Positions 11,411 to 19,720 of a stretch of DNA of 64,000 bases are shown piece by piece. The translations under genes and the position numbers were made by a program. Under the pieces are notes generated by a model that worked only from the letters and a program-made list of their open reading frames with translations, ran no database searches and was not told where the DNA came from. Numbering within the stretch: position 1 is the first letter of the stretch; each line of letters opens with the position of its first letter. Source of the DNA: Pontixanthobacter gangjinensis (GTDB lineage: Bacteria; Pseudomonadota; Alphaproteobacteria; Sphingomonadales; Sphingomonadaceae). The stretch is taken from the NCBI RefSeq assembly GCF_009827545.1, contig NZ_WTYS01000001.1, positions 769,772 through 833,771 on the forward strand, given 5' to 3'.

Positions 11411-12130
11411 ATGCAGCTCCCCCTCGGCCCTGGTCCCCGCACTGGAACTCTCCTCCGCATCCACGCCGCTCTGATCGACCATTTCGGCCGCATCACTCGC
11501 CCCGACACTAAACGACGCGATCCGGTGTGGACATTGGTCCAGGGTGTGATCGGCGCGCGGAGCAAAACGGCGCTTTCCAATGCTGCGACTGACGCCTTGC
11601 TCGAACGTTTTGGATCATGGGAGGCGGTGGCTGCTGCGCCGCTCAGACAGCTGACTGAAATTCTTTCCAGACAGACATTCCCCCAGCAATCGGCGCGGCG
11701 TCTGAAAGACTGCCTGACCATGATTATCGAGCAACGCGGATCGGTCGATTTGCGGCATCTTTCCAATTTGCCGACCGGCGATGCGATGGCGTGGCTTGAA
11801 ACGCTGCCCGGCATTGCGCGCAAGATCAGCGCCGGGATCGTAAATACCAGCATTTTTGACCGCCGCGCGTTGGTGATCGACAGCCATCATCTCCGCGTGA
11901 TGCAGCGGGTGGGGTTGGTCCCGCCCAAGGCTGATACCGTGCGCGCCTATGACGCGATAATGCCGGTGCTCCCATCAGAATGGACCGCGCAGGATATTGA
12001 CGAACATCACTTGCTGGTGAAGCGAGTGGGGCAGACTTATTGCCGCCCTTCGCGCACAGATTGCGCGGCTTGTCCCTTGCAGGCCGATTGCCAAACCGCG
12101 CAGGCTGGCGGCCTCAACCCGGGAAGCTAA
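11411..12130 (+). CDS. Endonuclease III-like HhH-GPD DNA glycosylase with [4Fe-4S] cluster
   Basis: A 239-residue base-excision-repair-type enzyme, divergent from classical Nth. A helix-hairpin-helix is visible as LPGIARKIS, where the usual second glycine is alanine; the lysine and the aspartate of the following IDSHH sit where Nth has its catalytic Lys and Asp. The C terminus has the iron-sulfur motif C-x6-C-x2-C-x5-C (CRPSRTDCAACPLQADC). I start at ATG 11411; a TTG at 11399 is also in frame. The 3' end overlaps the convergent SDR gene by 17 bases. Substrate specificity unknown. Confidence 0.82.
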   Translation: MQLPLGPGPRTGTLLRIHAALIDHFGRITRPDTKRRDPVWTLVQGVIGARSKTALSNAATDALLERFGSWEAVAAAPLRQLTEILSRQTFPQQSARRLKDCLTMIIEQRGSVDLRHLSNLPTGDAMAWLETLPGIARKISAGIVNTSIFDRRALVIDSHHLRVMQRVGLVPPKADTVRAYDAIMPVLPSEWTAQDIDEHHLLVKRVGQTYCRPSRTDCAACPLQADCQTAQAGGLNPGS

Positions 12131-13079
12131 CCCCCGTCAGTTCTTCTGACTTGGTCCAAAGCGCATCGGCTACCGCTTCATCGCGGATATGCGGGGCCAC
12201 GCCCGATCCGCGCGGCGTGGTGTCGTCTGCCATCGCGCCCACATTACAATCCTCGCAATAGACGCCTCCCATACCATCCAACAGCGGTGAGGTGGCGCAC
12301 CATACGCTGGTCGCCGCGCCTGCACCAACCGATTTGAAGGATTCATGCGTGTTGCCGGCCTCATCAAACCAGCCCATCGCGACCTGTTCCTCGTGAGTCA
12401 GGTGGCGCTGGAGAGGAGTCACAATGCCGCCGGGATGGACAGCAAAGGCGCGCACGCCGTGAGCCTCGCCAATTTTATCAAGCTGTAAGGCAAATAGAGC
12501 ATTGGCCGATTTCGCCTGTCCGTAAGCAGGCCATTTTTCATAATCGCGCCGCTCAAAATTAGGATCCTCCAGATCAACCCCGCAGATACGGTGGCCGACA
12601 GAAGACAGCGCCACAACGCGCGCGCCATCTGCCGCCTTCAGCAAGGGCCACAGTCGCGCTGTCATCTGGAAGTGACCCAAGTGATTGGTCGCAAACTGGC
12701 TTTCAAACCCGCGCGCGTCACGCGCCAGCGGGCAGGCCATAATCGCGGCATTGTTGATCAGAATATCGATCTTGGAAATCTGCCCTGAAAGCGCCTCGGC
12801 AAAGCTATCTATCGATGCCGGATCGGACAGATCGAGTGGTAGAATTGAGATGCTGCCGGGCATTTCCGCCAGCACTTCTTGTGCTACATCGGGCCGCCTC
12901 GCGCCAACCACAACATCCGCGCCGGCCCCGGCCAATGCGCGCACCGTCTCAGTTCCGAGCCCCGAATATCCGCCGGTCACGACAATTGTTCTGCCAGTAA
13001 GATCGATACCCTGAACAACTTCGTTGGCAGTGGTGCGGTGGCCGAAAGGCGACTTGATGGGGGCTTGTGGAGAAACCAT
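12114..13079 (-). CDS. SDR family NAD(P)-dependent oxidoreductase
   Basis: A 321-residue classical/extended short-chain dehydrogenase. The cofactor motif TGGYSGLG is near residue 35, NNAA near residue 108, the catalytic serine in LSSVGH and the YxxxK pair in YGQAK. The sequence style (AVHPGGIVT, long C-terminal part) is that of retinol-dehydrogenase-like SDRs; the substrate is not predictable. The C-terminal coding end overlaps the 3' end of the upstream glycosylase gene. It is divergently transcribed from nth across a 66-bp region containing a pentanucleotide repeat. Confidence 0.88.
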   Translation of the reverse strand: MVSPQAPIKSPFGHRTTANEVVQGIDLTGRTIVVTGGYSGLGTETVRALAGAGADVVVGARRPDVAQEVLAEMPGSISILPLDLSDPASIDSFAEALSGQISKIDILINNAAIMACPLARDARGFESQFATNHLGHFQMTARLWPLLKAADGARVVALSSVGHRICGVDLEDPNFERRDYEKWPAYGQAKSANALFALQLDKIGEAHGVRAFAVHPGGIVTPLQRHLTHEEQVAMGWFDEAGNTHESFKSVGAGAATSVWCATSPLLDGMGGVYCEDCNVGAMADDTTPRGSGVAPHIRDEAVADALWTKSEELTGVSFPG

Positions 13080-13097
13080 GATGCTGTTTCCTTTGGT

Positions 13098-13122
13098 GGT
13101 GCGGTGCGGTGCGGTGCGGTGC
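13098..13122. repeat. (GGTGC)5 simple sequence repeat between divergent genes
   Basis: Five perfect GGTGC units followed by GGG. The repeat occupies the short region between the SDR start (13079, minus) and the nth start (13146, plus), so a change in copy number would shift promoter or ribosome-site spacing for either gene. Confidence 0.9.
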
Positions 13123-13145
13123 GGGCACAGCGTGGAACTTAATGC

Positions 13146-13829
13146 GTGAATATCCGCTACTATGGCATGGGTCGAACGATTCCGGAAAGCGATGCCGCAG
13201 AAATCTTTGTCCGGTTGGCAGAGGCGATGCCCGGCAGGACCGCCAATGCGAAGGGCCCCAAGGGGCAGCCGGACGCGTTCCGCTCCTGCATTTCATGTAT
13301 GCTGTCGGCCCAATCTCTGGACCGCAACACTGCCAAAGCAGCGCGCGCATTGTTCGATCTGGCACAAACGCCCGAAGATGTGCTGGAACTTGATGACCGC
13401 GATATTGCCGCTGCGATCAAGCCGTGCGGGCTGTATAATGTGAAGACCCGCAACATCCGCAAATTCTGCCAGGCATTGCTGGCCGAGCATGGCGGGCTGG
13501 TGCCAAGTACTCGCAAGGGGTTGCTTGGCCTGCCGGGAATCGGCCGCAAATGTGCCGATATTGTGATGAGTTTCACCTTCGGAACGGATGTGATTGCGGT
13601 CGATACTCATGTTCACCGGGTCTGCAACCGTATTGGCTTAACCGATGCCAAGACCGCTGACGTTACGGCACAGCAGCTTGAGGCGCGCGCGCCGAAATGG
13701 GCCTTGCGAGACGGGCACTTCTGGCTCATTCAGTTCGGCAAGAAAGTGTGCACGGCGCGCGCTCCAAAATGCGAATCCTGCCCTGTCTCCGATCTGTGCC
13801 TTTGGTATGCGGAGCGTTCGGCACAATAA
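13146..13829 (+). CDS. nth: Endonuclease III
   Basis: A 227-residue bifunctional DNA glycosylase/AP lyase for oxidised pyrimidines. The helix-hairpin-helix LPGIGRKCADIV carries the catalytic lysine, VDTHVHR the catalytic aspartate, and the C terminus the [4Fe-4S] motif C-x6-C-x2-C-x5-C (CTARAPKCESCPVSDLC). All key residues are present and length fits. The start is a GTG at 13146; an ATG at 13167 is an alternative. It is the second enzyme of this superfamily within 2 kb and the more canonical one. Confidence 0.92.
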   Translation: MNIRYYGMGRTIPESDAAEIFVRLAEAMPGRTANAKGPKGQPDAFRSCISCMLSAQSLDRNTAKAARALFDLAQTPEDVLELDDRDIAAAIKPCGLYNVKTRNIRKFCQALLAEHGGLVPSTRKGLLGLPGIGRKCADIVMSFTFGTDVIAVDTHVHRVCNRIGLTDAKTADVTAQQLEARAPKWALRDGHFWLIQFGKKVCTARAPKCESCPVSDLCLWYAERSAQ

Positions 13830-13845
13830 TTCCGGGAGAGAGACT

Positions 13846-14817
13846 ATGAAAACCGCCATCACCGAAATGTTCGGCATCCAGCATCCAATTATTCAGGGCG
13901 GCATGCATTATGTCGGCTTTGCTGAAATGGCAGCGGCGGTTTCCAATGCTGGCGGGCTGGGAATTATCACTGCTCTGACCCAGAAGACGCCTGCCGATCT
14001 CGCCAATGAAATTGCGCGCTGCAAAGATATGACCGACAAGCCGATCGGCGTAAACGTCACCTTCCTGCCCACAGTCAACGCACCCGATTATCCCGCGATT
14101 ATCAAAACGATCATCGAAGGCGGCGTGACCGTCGTGGAGACCGCCGGTAACAATCCGGTCGCGGTCTTGCCTTACCTGAAAGACGCGGGGATCAAGGTGA
14201 TCCATAAATGCACCGCCGTTCGGCACGCTTTGAAAGCGCAAAGCATCGGCTGCGATGCGGTCTCGGTCGACGGGTTCGAATGCGGCGGCCATCCGGGCGA
14301 AGATGATATTCCGAACTTCATCCTGCTTCCGCGTGCTGCGGACGAGCTGGAAATTCCGTTCGTTTCCTCTGGCGGGATGGCCGATGGCCGCTCGCTAATG
14401 GCATCGATCGCTTTGGGTGCCGCGGGTATGAACATGGGCACGCGCTTCATCGCCACAAAGGAAGCGCCGGTGCATGAGAATGTGAAGGCTGCAATTGTCG
14501 CGGCCAGCGAACTCGACACGCGGCTGGTGATGCGCCCGCTGCGCAATACAGAGCGGGTCATGACCAATGACGCGGTCGAAGAATTGCTCCGAATCGAAAA
14601 AGAAAAAGGTGACGACCTGAAGTTCGAAGATGTCATCGAACAGGTCGCAGGCGTCTATCCGCGGATCATGATGGAGGGCGAAATGGATGCCGGCGCATGG
14701 AGCTGCGGGATGGTTGCAGGCCTGATTAATGACATCCCGACCTGTCAGGAATTGATCGACCGGATCATGGCCGAAGCGGAAGAAATCCGCGTGCGGATGA
14801 ATGCGATCTCGGCGTGA
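13846..14817 (+). CDS. Nitronate monooxygenase (2-nitropropane dioxygenase family)
   Basis: An FMN-dependent TIM-barrel oxygenase of 323 residues. It opens with the family hallmark FGIQHPIIQGGMHYVG and contains GFECGGHPGEDD, the usual NMO active-site region, and later GGMADGRSLMASIALGA for FMN phosphate binding. The ATG at 13846 has a strong GGGAGAGAG ribosome site, 16 bp after the nth stop, so it may be co-transcribed with nth. The physiological role is probably detoxification of nitronates; exact substrate unknown. Confidence 0.92.
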   Translation: MKTAITEMFGIQHPIIQGGMHYVGFAEMAAAVSNAGGLGIITALTQKTPADLANEIARCKDMTDKPIGVNVTFLPTVNAPDYPAIIKTIIEGGVTVVETAGNNPVAVLPYLKDAGIKVIHKCTAVRHALKAQSIGCDAVSVDGFECGGHPGEDDIPNFILLPRAADELEIPFVSSGGMADGRSLMASIALGAAGMNMGTRFIATKEAPVHENVKAAIVAASELDTRLVMRPLRNTERVMTNDAVEELLRIEKEKGDDLKFEDVIEQVAGVYPRIMMEGEMDAGAWSCGMVAGLINDIPTCQELIDRIMAEAEEIRVRMNAISA

Positions 14818-14834
14818 CGAAACTTAGCTAACCG

Positions 14835-15386
14835 CTACCAACTGAACCCGTCGTCAATCGCGCGCTGCTCGGCCTTCGTGGTCGAGCGGCCAATCGCTTC
14901 ATTGCGGTGCGGGAAGCGGGAAAATCGTTCGATCATTTCGTGGTGGCTTTTGGCGAAGGACGAATTGTCCGGCAAATGCTCGGTGAAATAGGCTAGGCTG
15001 GCATCCTGATCGGAAAGCTCCTCGCTATGCATCAGCGGCATCGCGATAAATTGGCGCTGCGCATCCGGCAGCTGAGCATCGCGGCCTGACGTTATGAAAT
15101 CCTTGGCCAGCTGGAGAGCCAGAGGATCATATGCGAAGGCCTGCGCCGTTCCGCGATAGAGATTGCGCGGGACTTGATCGAACAGCAAAATTGCAGCTTG
15201 CGCGGTAGTGGTGCCTGTTTGAAAATCGGAGGCGGGTCTATCGGACAGAGTGTGCAGCGTATCTTCAAACCGTTCGCGAAGCATCGCATCGACCGCGTCG
15301 CTGGAGCCGAACCAATCTTTTGGCCCAAGCTCTTCAAACCATGTTTGTAACAGGAATTTTGCCCAGCCGGGACGTGGGTCAGTCAC
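14835..15386 (-). CDS. DUF924 family protein
   Basis: A soluble helical protein of 183 residues if started at GTG 15386, ten bases after the upstream gene's stop; the frame stays open to 15455 but that start would lie inside the upstream gene. The sequence LLFDQVPRNLYRGTAQAFAYD and the later MPLMHSEELSDQD are typical of DUF924, a TPR-like-fold family of unknown function. It is the third gene of an overlapping or closely spaced set with two small secreted paralogues. Confidence 0.85.
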   Translation of the reverse strand: MTDPRPGWAKFLLQTWFEELGPKDWFGSSDAVDAMLRERFEDTLHTLSDRPASDFQTGTTTAQAAILLFDQVPRNLYRGTAQAFAYDPLALQLAKDFITSGRDAQLPDAQRQFIAMPLMHSEELSDQDASLAYFTEHLPDNSSFAKSHHEMIERFSRFPHRNEAIGRSTTKAEQRAIDDGFSW

Positions 15387-15396
15387 CTGAAATGAC

Positions 15397-15813
15397 TCAG
15401 CTGGCTTTGCGGTACGGGATAAACAGGCCGAGGTTAACATTGCCAGTATATCCACCGTGGAACCGGTCGATCTTGGTTATGATATCGGTGTTGCATAGTC
15501 GGCTTGCGAAAGACGTGCGGCGCACCATTGTATCGTCCTCGTCAATCGATGCGGGATTATCGGTCACATTTACATACAGCGTGCGCCCAGATTTGTAGAC
15601 GAGTGCAGTTCCGTCAATCACAGTCAAATCGGTGCTCGGCATCATGCGGATGCAGCTTTGCGGTTCCCCCGCAATGCGCCCTTCAAGCATCTCGGCGAGT
15701 TTGATTTCGCCTCGGGTTTGTCCTGCCACCTCGCCCGAATTTTGCTCCTGAGCGCCCAAGGCAGGGGCTGCCAACATGGCTGCTGCTGCGGCAATAATTG
15801 TCAGCTTTCTCAT
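15397..15813 (-). CDS. Small secreted protein, paralogue of the upstream gene
   Basis: A 138-residue protein with a clear signal peptide (MRKLTIIAAAAAMLAAPALGA). The mature part shares a pattern with the upstream gene product: L-E-G-R-I-A-G-E-P, a cysteine, V-I-D-G-T-A-L-V-Y, S-G-R-T-L-Y-V-N and a second cysteine in RLC. Two conserved cysteines suggest one disulfide in the periplasm. Its ATG overlaps the upstream stop by four bases (ATGA). Function unknown. Confidence 0.7.
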   Translation of the reverse strand: MRKLTIIAAAAAMLAAPALGAQEQNSGEVAGQTRGEIKLAEMLEGRIAGEPQSCIRMMPSTDLTVIDGTALVYKSGRTLYVNVTDNPASIDEDDTMVRRTSFASRLCNTDIITKIDRFHGGYTGNVNLGLFIPYRKAS

Positions 15814-16271
15814 TGCGGGAACTCCTCTTTTAGTGGCGGTTCGTAACTCTCTGAACCGGCTTCAATTTTAGTATAGGGGACAAACTCACCGAGCGTCAGG
15901 ACCGGTCCCGGGAAATTGCTTGACCGATTGCGCATTTCAACGCGGTCCATCCTGCACAGACTGGAACCAAAGACGGTGAATACGGGGTAGTCCCAATCAT
16001 TCAGAAAACGCGGAGCGCTGGTGCGGTTGACGTAAATTGTCCTGCCGGCGCGAAAAACCATTGCCGTTTCATCGATGATGCGCAGGTTTCGCCGCTGTGA
16101 ATTGGTCAGGCATTTTACCGGTTCCCCAGCAACGCGGCCTTCCAGAATTTTTGCAAGTTCCGCCTCGCTTTTCGTCAGTACTTCACTGTCCGCCTCTTCT
16201 GCGAAGGAAGGGGTGACGTTTGCTGCCGATACCAGCCCGGCCAGCGCGACAAGGTGTGCAAGCTTTCTCAT
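15810..16271 (-). CDS. Small secreted protein, first of a tandem paralogous pair
   Basis: A 153-residue protein when started at ATG 16271, which begins a good signal peptide (MRKLAHLVALAGLVSAANV...FAEE). The frame stays open to 16289 but that would put extra residues in front of the signal. The mature region has LEGRVAGEPVKC, RIIDETAMVFRAGRTIYVN and SSLC, clearly homologous to the downstream gene. It has no recognised family. The two genes and DUF924 probably form one transcript. Confidence 0.7.
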   Translation of the reverse strand: MRKLAHLVALAGLVSAANVTPSFAEEADSEVLTKSEAELAKILEGRVAGEPVKCLTNSQRRNLRIIDETAMVFRAGRTIYVNRTSAPRFLNDWDYPVFTVFGSSLCRMDRVEMRNRSSNFPGPVLTLGEFVPYTKIEAGSESYEPPLKEEFPQ

Positions 16272-16337
16272 AAGGAAAGCATAGCACAAATATGGCTGAA
16301 CCGCGCCTGACTGGCTAAATCAAGCCGAACAGTCCGA

Positions 16338-17762
16338 TCAGGCCGTTCCGCCAACCGTCAAGCCGCCCACGAGCAATGTCGGCTGACCCACACCGGCCGG
16401 CACGCTTTGCCCGCCTTTGCCGCACATGCCGATACCCTCATCCAGCGCCATATCATTGCCGATGCCTTCAACCTTGGTCAGCACTGTTGGTCCGTCGCCG
16501 ATAAGCGTTGCTCCCTTGATCGGAGCGCCCAATTTGCCGTCTTCGACCAAGTAGGCCTCGGTGCAGGAGAAGGTAAAGCGGCCCGAAACAATATCGACTT
16601 GCCCACCGCCAAAACTCTTGCAGAAAATGCCGCGCTTCATACCAGCCAGCAGATCGGCGGGGTCATCCTGACCGCCGCGCATAAATGTGTTGGTCATTCG
16701 CGGCATCGGCGCGTGTTGATAGGATTCGCGCCGTCCGTTGCCGGTCGGCTGGACGCCCATCAATCGCGCGTTCAGGCGATCCTGCATGTATCCTTTCAGG
16801 ATACCATCTTCGATCAGCACGGTCTCCTCGGTCGGCGTGCCTTCATCGTCAATTGTCAGCGAGCCGCGCCTGTTTGCGATGCTGCCATCATCCACAATCG
16901 TGACGCCGGGGGCCGCAACGCGCTCTCCGATCCGGCCGGAAAAGGCGCTGGTTCCCTTGCGGTTGAAGTCGCCCTCTAGCCCGTGCCCGACAGCTTCGTG
17001 CAGAATGATCCCAGGCCAACCAGGCGCGAGCAGCACAGGCATTTCCCCGGCTGGGGCGTCGATGCTTTCAAGATTGACCATCGCCTGTGCAACCGCCTCG
17101 TCGATGGCTCGGTTCCACTCGGCTTCCTCAAACATCTGGTCATACAAATACCGTCCGCCAAACCCGAACGTGCCGCGTTCCCGCCGGCCATTTACTTCGG
17201 CAACAACGCTGACATTCAAACGCACCAGCGGACGAATGTCGGTGGCGCGCAAGCCATCGGCGCGAACTATTTCGATCACGCTCCAGCTCGCGGCAAGCGA
17301 GGCGGTCACTTGCGAAACACGCGGATCGCGCGCCCGGGCTGCGGCATCGATGCGCTCCAGCAGGGATACTTTCTCCGCAAAGGATACTGCGTCAAGCGGG
17401 CTGGCATCGGTGTAGAGTTTCTGATTGCTTCTGCGCGGCTGAGGCGAGGTTGTTCCGGTGGCCGGATCGAGCAATTGCAACGTTTCGCCGGCGCGGCGAA
17501 TGGCGGCGGCGCTGATATCATTGGCATGGGCAAAGCCGGTCATTTCGCCCGATACCCCGCGAAGACCAAAGCCCGAATCTCGCGAATAGTCGGCGGTTTT
17601 CAAGCGGCCATCATCAAATGTGAAAGCCTCGGTCTCGCTATGTTGCAGGTACAGCTCCCCATCATCGCAATTGCCGAGAGTTTGCGCAGTTATGGCGCTC
17701 GCCTCGTCAGGGGTAAGCTTGCCATCTGTATAGAGGAGCGAGTGAATATCGGTTGGTATCAT
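16338..17762 (-). CDS. tldD: Metalloprotease TldD
   Basis: A 474-residue subunit of the TldD/TldE (PmbA) zinc protease, which degrades unfolded peptides and processes small peptide antibiotics in other bacteria. The zinc-binding HEAVGHGLEGD (HExxxH) lies near residue 256, and the conserved C-terminal cysteine region GMCGKGGQSVPAGVGQP is present. Length is normal. The partner TldE/PmbA is not in this window. The gene is downstream of a small zinc-finger protein on the same strand. Confidence 0.95.
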   Translation of the reverse strand: MIPTDIHSLLYTDGKLTPDEASAITAQTLGNCDDGELYLQHSETEAFTFDDGRLKTADYSRDSGFGLRGVSGEMTGFAHANDISAAAIRRAGETLQLLDPATGTTSPQPRRSNQKLYTDASPLDAVSFAEKVSLLERIDAAARARDPRVSQVTASLAASWSVIEIVRADGLRATDIRPLVRLNVSVVAEVNGRRERGTFGFGGRYLYDQMFEEAEWNRAIDEAVAQAMVNLESIDAPAGEMPVLLAPGWPGIILHEAVGHGLEGDFNRKGTSAFSGRIGERVAAPGVTIVDDGSIANRRGSLTIDDEGTPTEETVLIEDGILKGYMQDRLNARLMGVQPTGNGRRESYQHAPMPRMTNTFMRGGQDDPADLLAGMKRGIFCKSFGGGQVDIVSGRFTFSCTEAYLVEDGKLGAPIKGATLIGDGPTVLTKVEGIGNDMALDEGIGMCGKGGQSVPAGVGQPTLLVGGLTVGGTA

Positions 17763-17853
17763 ACAGCCAATATAGGGCCGCGCGACGAAAGTCCCACCCC
17801 CCTCGGTTTGCGAAGCTCAGCCAACTGCCCCGGTCAGGTTTTGGAGCCTGGGA

Positions 17854-18120
17854 TTAGCGGTGGCCCGGGTCGCTGCCGTTTGCAATATCGGTCAATTGCG
17901 ATTGATCCGCGCCATCCGCCGGGCCGCCTTCAAGCACGAAGCGTCGGTCGCAATATCCGCAATCGACATAGCCATGCTCGTCGATTTCCAGATAGACCTT
18001 GGGATGACCCAAGGCGGCAGGGCGGTAATCGCTGCCGCCACGGATTGCGGTCGCGCCATCGCAGCTGACGCGGCGTGTTGCGGTTTTGATGGTTTCTGGT
18101 GGCAGGGTGCTCATAGCCAT
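17854..18120 (-). CDS. Zinc-finger domain-containing protein (CHCC type, NDUFS6-like)
   Basis: An 88-residue protein with a CHCC zinc finger: Cys in RRVSCDGA, His in GHPKVYLEID and the CxxC pair in DCGYCDRRF. This matches the family of mitochondrial complex I subunit NDUFS6 and its alphaproteobacterial homologues, which are encoded away from the nuo operon. A second ATG two codons in (18114) is an alternative start. It lies 91 bp upstream of tldD on the same strand. Confidence 0.85.
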   Translation of the reverse strand: MAMSTLPPETIKTATRRVSCDGATAIRGGSDYRPAALGHPKVYLEIDEHGYVDCGYCDRRFVLEGGPADGADQSQLTDIANGSDPGHR

Positions 18121-18168
18121 TGCCGATAAATCGCATTGCCCTGCTGTGCAAGCGTATCGATTAGCGGC

Positions 18169-18294
18169 CTAGAGGAATTCGGGTGCGGTTACGCCAATTG
18201 CTGCCAGCGAAATAGTGTGCGTCATGGCTTCGCGTTTGGCCGTGTTTCGCCCGGCGTTGATACGGAATGCGATGGTTCGAATGATCTGTTTCAT
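18169..18294 (-). CDS. Possible 41-residue small protein
   Basis: An ATG-started 41-codon frame (MKQIIRTIAFRINAGRN...) ending in TAG, with a basic, amphipathic N-terminal half. There is no convincing ribosome site, and codon use alone is too short to judge. It lies between the zinc-finger gene and the divergent ABC ATPase gene. Could be a real small basic protein or chance. Confidence 0.3.
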   Translation of the reverse strand: MKQIIRTIAFRINAGRNTAKREAMTHTISLAAIGVTAPEFL

Positions 18295-18397
18295 AAACCG
18301 GCGGTTTAGGCAGGAGCCACTAAATTAAGATTAAACTGCCGCTAACCATAAGTAGCCCTCTTTACGCGGGAAGGTTTCGCGCCTTAGGGAGATGCAT

Positions 18398-19360
18398 ATG
18401 AGCCAGCCCCCCGCAATTGAGATCCGTGATGTCGTCAAACGCTATGCCGGCGTGAAGGGGCCAAAAGGAGCAGTCGAAGGTAAGCTGGCGCTCAAAGGCG
18501 TCAGTTTCGATGTGCCCGAAGGCGGTATTTTCGGATTGCTCGGCCCCAATGGTGCCGGCAAATCTACGCTGATCAACATTCTTGCCGGATTGGTTACGAA
18601 AACCAGCGGAAGCGCCGAGATCTGGGGCTTCGACATTGATACACAGCGCCGCAACGCGAAACGCGCCATCGGCATCGTTCCGCAGGAAATCGTGTTTGAT
18701 CCGTTCTTCACTCCCTATGAAGTGCTCGAAAATCAGGCCGGATTCTACGGAATTGCCAAAAGCCTGCGCCGCTCGGAAGAATTGCTGAAGGCGGTCCATC
18801 TGGCGGATAAGCGCGATGCCTATGCGCGGACATTATCGGGCGGGATGAAGCGGCGTTTGCTGATTGCCAAGGCGATGGTCCATACCCCGCCGATCCTCAT
18901 TCTGGACGAACCGACCGCTGGCGTTGATGTGGAATTGCGCCGATTGCTATGGGAATTGGTCCAGCAATTGAACGCCGATGGCGTAACGGTTGTGCTGACC
19001 ACGCATTACCTCGAAGAAGCCGAGCAATTGTGCGATCGTGTGGCAATCATAAACCACGGCGAGCTGATCGCCAACAAGCCGACCCGCGAAATGGTCGATA
19101 TGGCGCGGGAGAAGATTGTTGCTGTTACTGTTGGTGCTGACCTGACAGCCGCTCCTAATCACGATGCCTTCGTCAAATCCGAACTGGCGGGTGAACGCGG
19201 AGTCGAGATTACCTATAATAAGGACAAGCTGACCGCAGGACAGGTTCTTGCGATCTTGCAGGAGCAGGGGCTGGTTGTCGAAGATGTGACCACGCGTGAA
19301 GCGGATCTGGAAGATGTTTTTGTGAGCCTGACGAGCGCATCTGCAGGGGAGAGTGCATAA
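18398..19360 (+). CDS. ABC transporter ATP-binding protein (ABC-2/DrrA-like), no permease nearby
   Basis: A 320-residue ATPase with the Walker A motif GPNGAGKS, Q-loop VPQE, signature LSGGMKRR, Walker B LILDEPTAGVD and switch histidine TTHY. A C-terminal extension of about 90 residues follows the nucleotide-binding domain, as in DrrA/CcmA-like ABC-2 exporters. An AGGGAG ribosome site fits the ATG at 18398 better than the one at 18392. No membrane permease gene is adjacent on either side, so its partner is elsewhere. Confidence 0.88.
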   Translation: MSQPPAIEIRDVVKRYAGVKGPKGAVEGKLALKGVSFDVPEGGIFGLLGPNGAGKSTLINILAGLVTKTSGSAEIWGFDIDTQRRNAKRAIGIVPQEIVFDPFFTPYEVLENQAGFYGIAKSLRRSEELLKAVHLADKRDAYARTLSGGMKRRLLIAKAMVHTPPILILDEPTAGVDVELRRLLWELVQQLNADGVTVVLTTHYLEEAEQLCDRVAIINHGELIANKPTREMVDMAREKIVAVTVGADLTAAPNHDAFVKSELAGERGVEITYNKDKLTAGQVLAILQEQGLVVEDVTTREADLEDVFVSLTSASAGESA

Positions 19361-19659
19361 TGTTGTTGATTGTCGGGACTGTCCGCATGCCTGCGGAAAA
19401 CCTGAATGAAGCGCGATATGCGATGCAGGAAATGATCGAAGCGAGTTTGGAGGAGGATGGCTGTGCTGCCTATGCCTATTCAGAGGATGTGATCGAGCCG
19501 GGCCTGATCCATGTCACCGAGGCATGGCGAGACCGCGAAGCACTGGACGCCCATTTTGCTTCAGACCACCTGGCCGAATGGCGTGCAAATTGGGACCGGT
19601 TCGGCATTCATGACCGCGACCTGCAATTGTTTGAGGCAGGTGCAGCCGAGCGAATTTGA
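19360..19659 (+). CDS. Putative quinol monooxygenase (ABM domain)
   Basis: A 99-residue ferredoxin-like-fold protein of the antibiotic biosynthesis monooxygenase (YgiN-like) family; it starts MLLIVGTVRM and has the typical C-terminal helix region HVTEAWRDREALDAHFASDHL. The ATG shares its first base with the stop codon of the ABC ATPase gene, indicating translational coupling. Cofactor-free quinone-related chemistry is the family inference; the substrate is unknown. Confidence 0.82.
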   Translation: MLLIVGTVRMPAENLNEARYAMQEMIEASLEEDGCAAYAYSEDVIEPGLIHVTEAWRDREALDAHFASDHLAEWRANWDRFGIHDRDLQLFEAGAAERI

Positions 19660-19720
19660 ATCGGGCAGACTTGCTTGCGGGCCTTGCTCCCAAGCCAGCA
19701 CTCGCCCATGAGAAAGCGCT

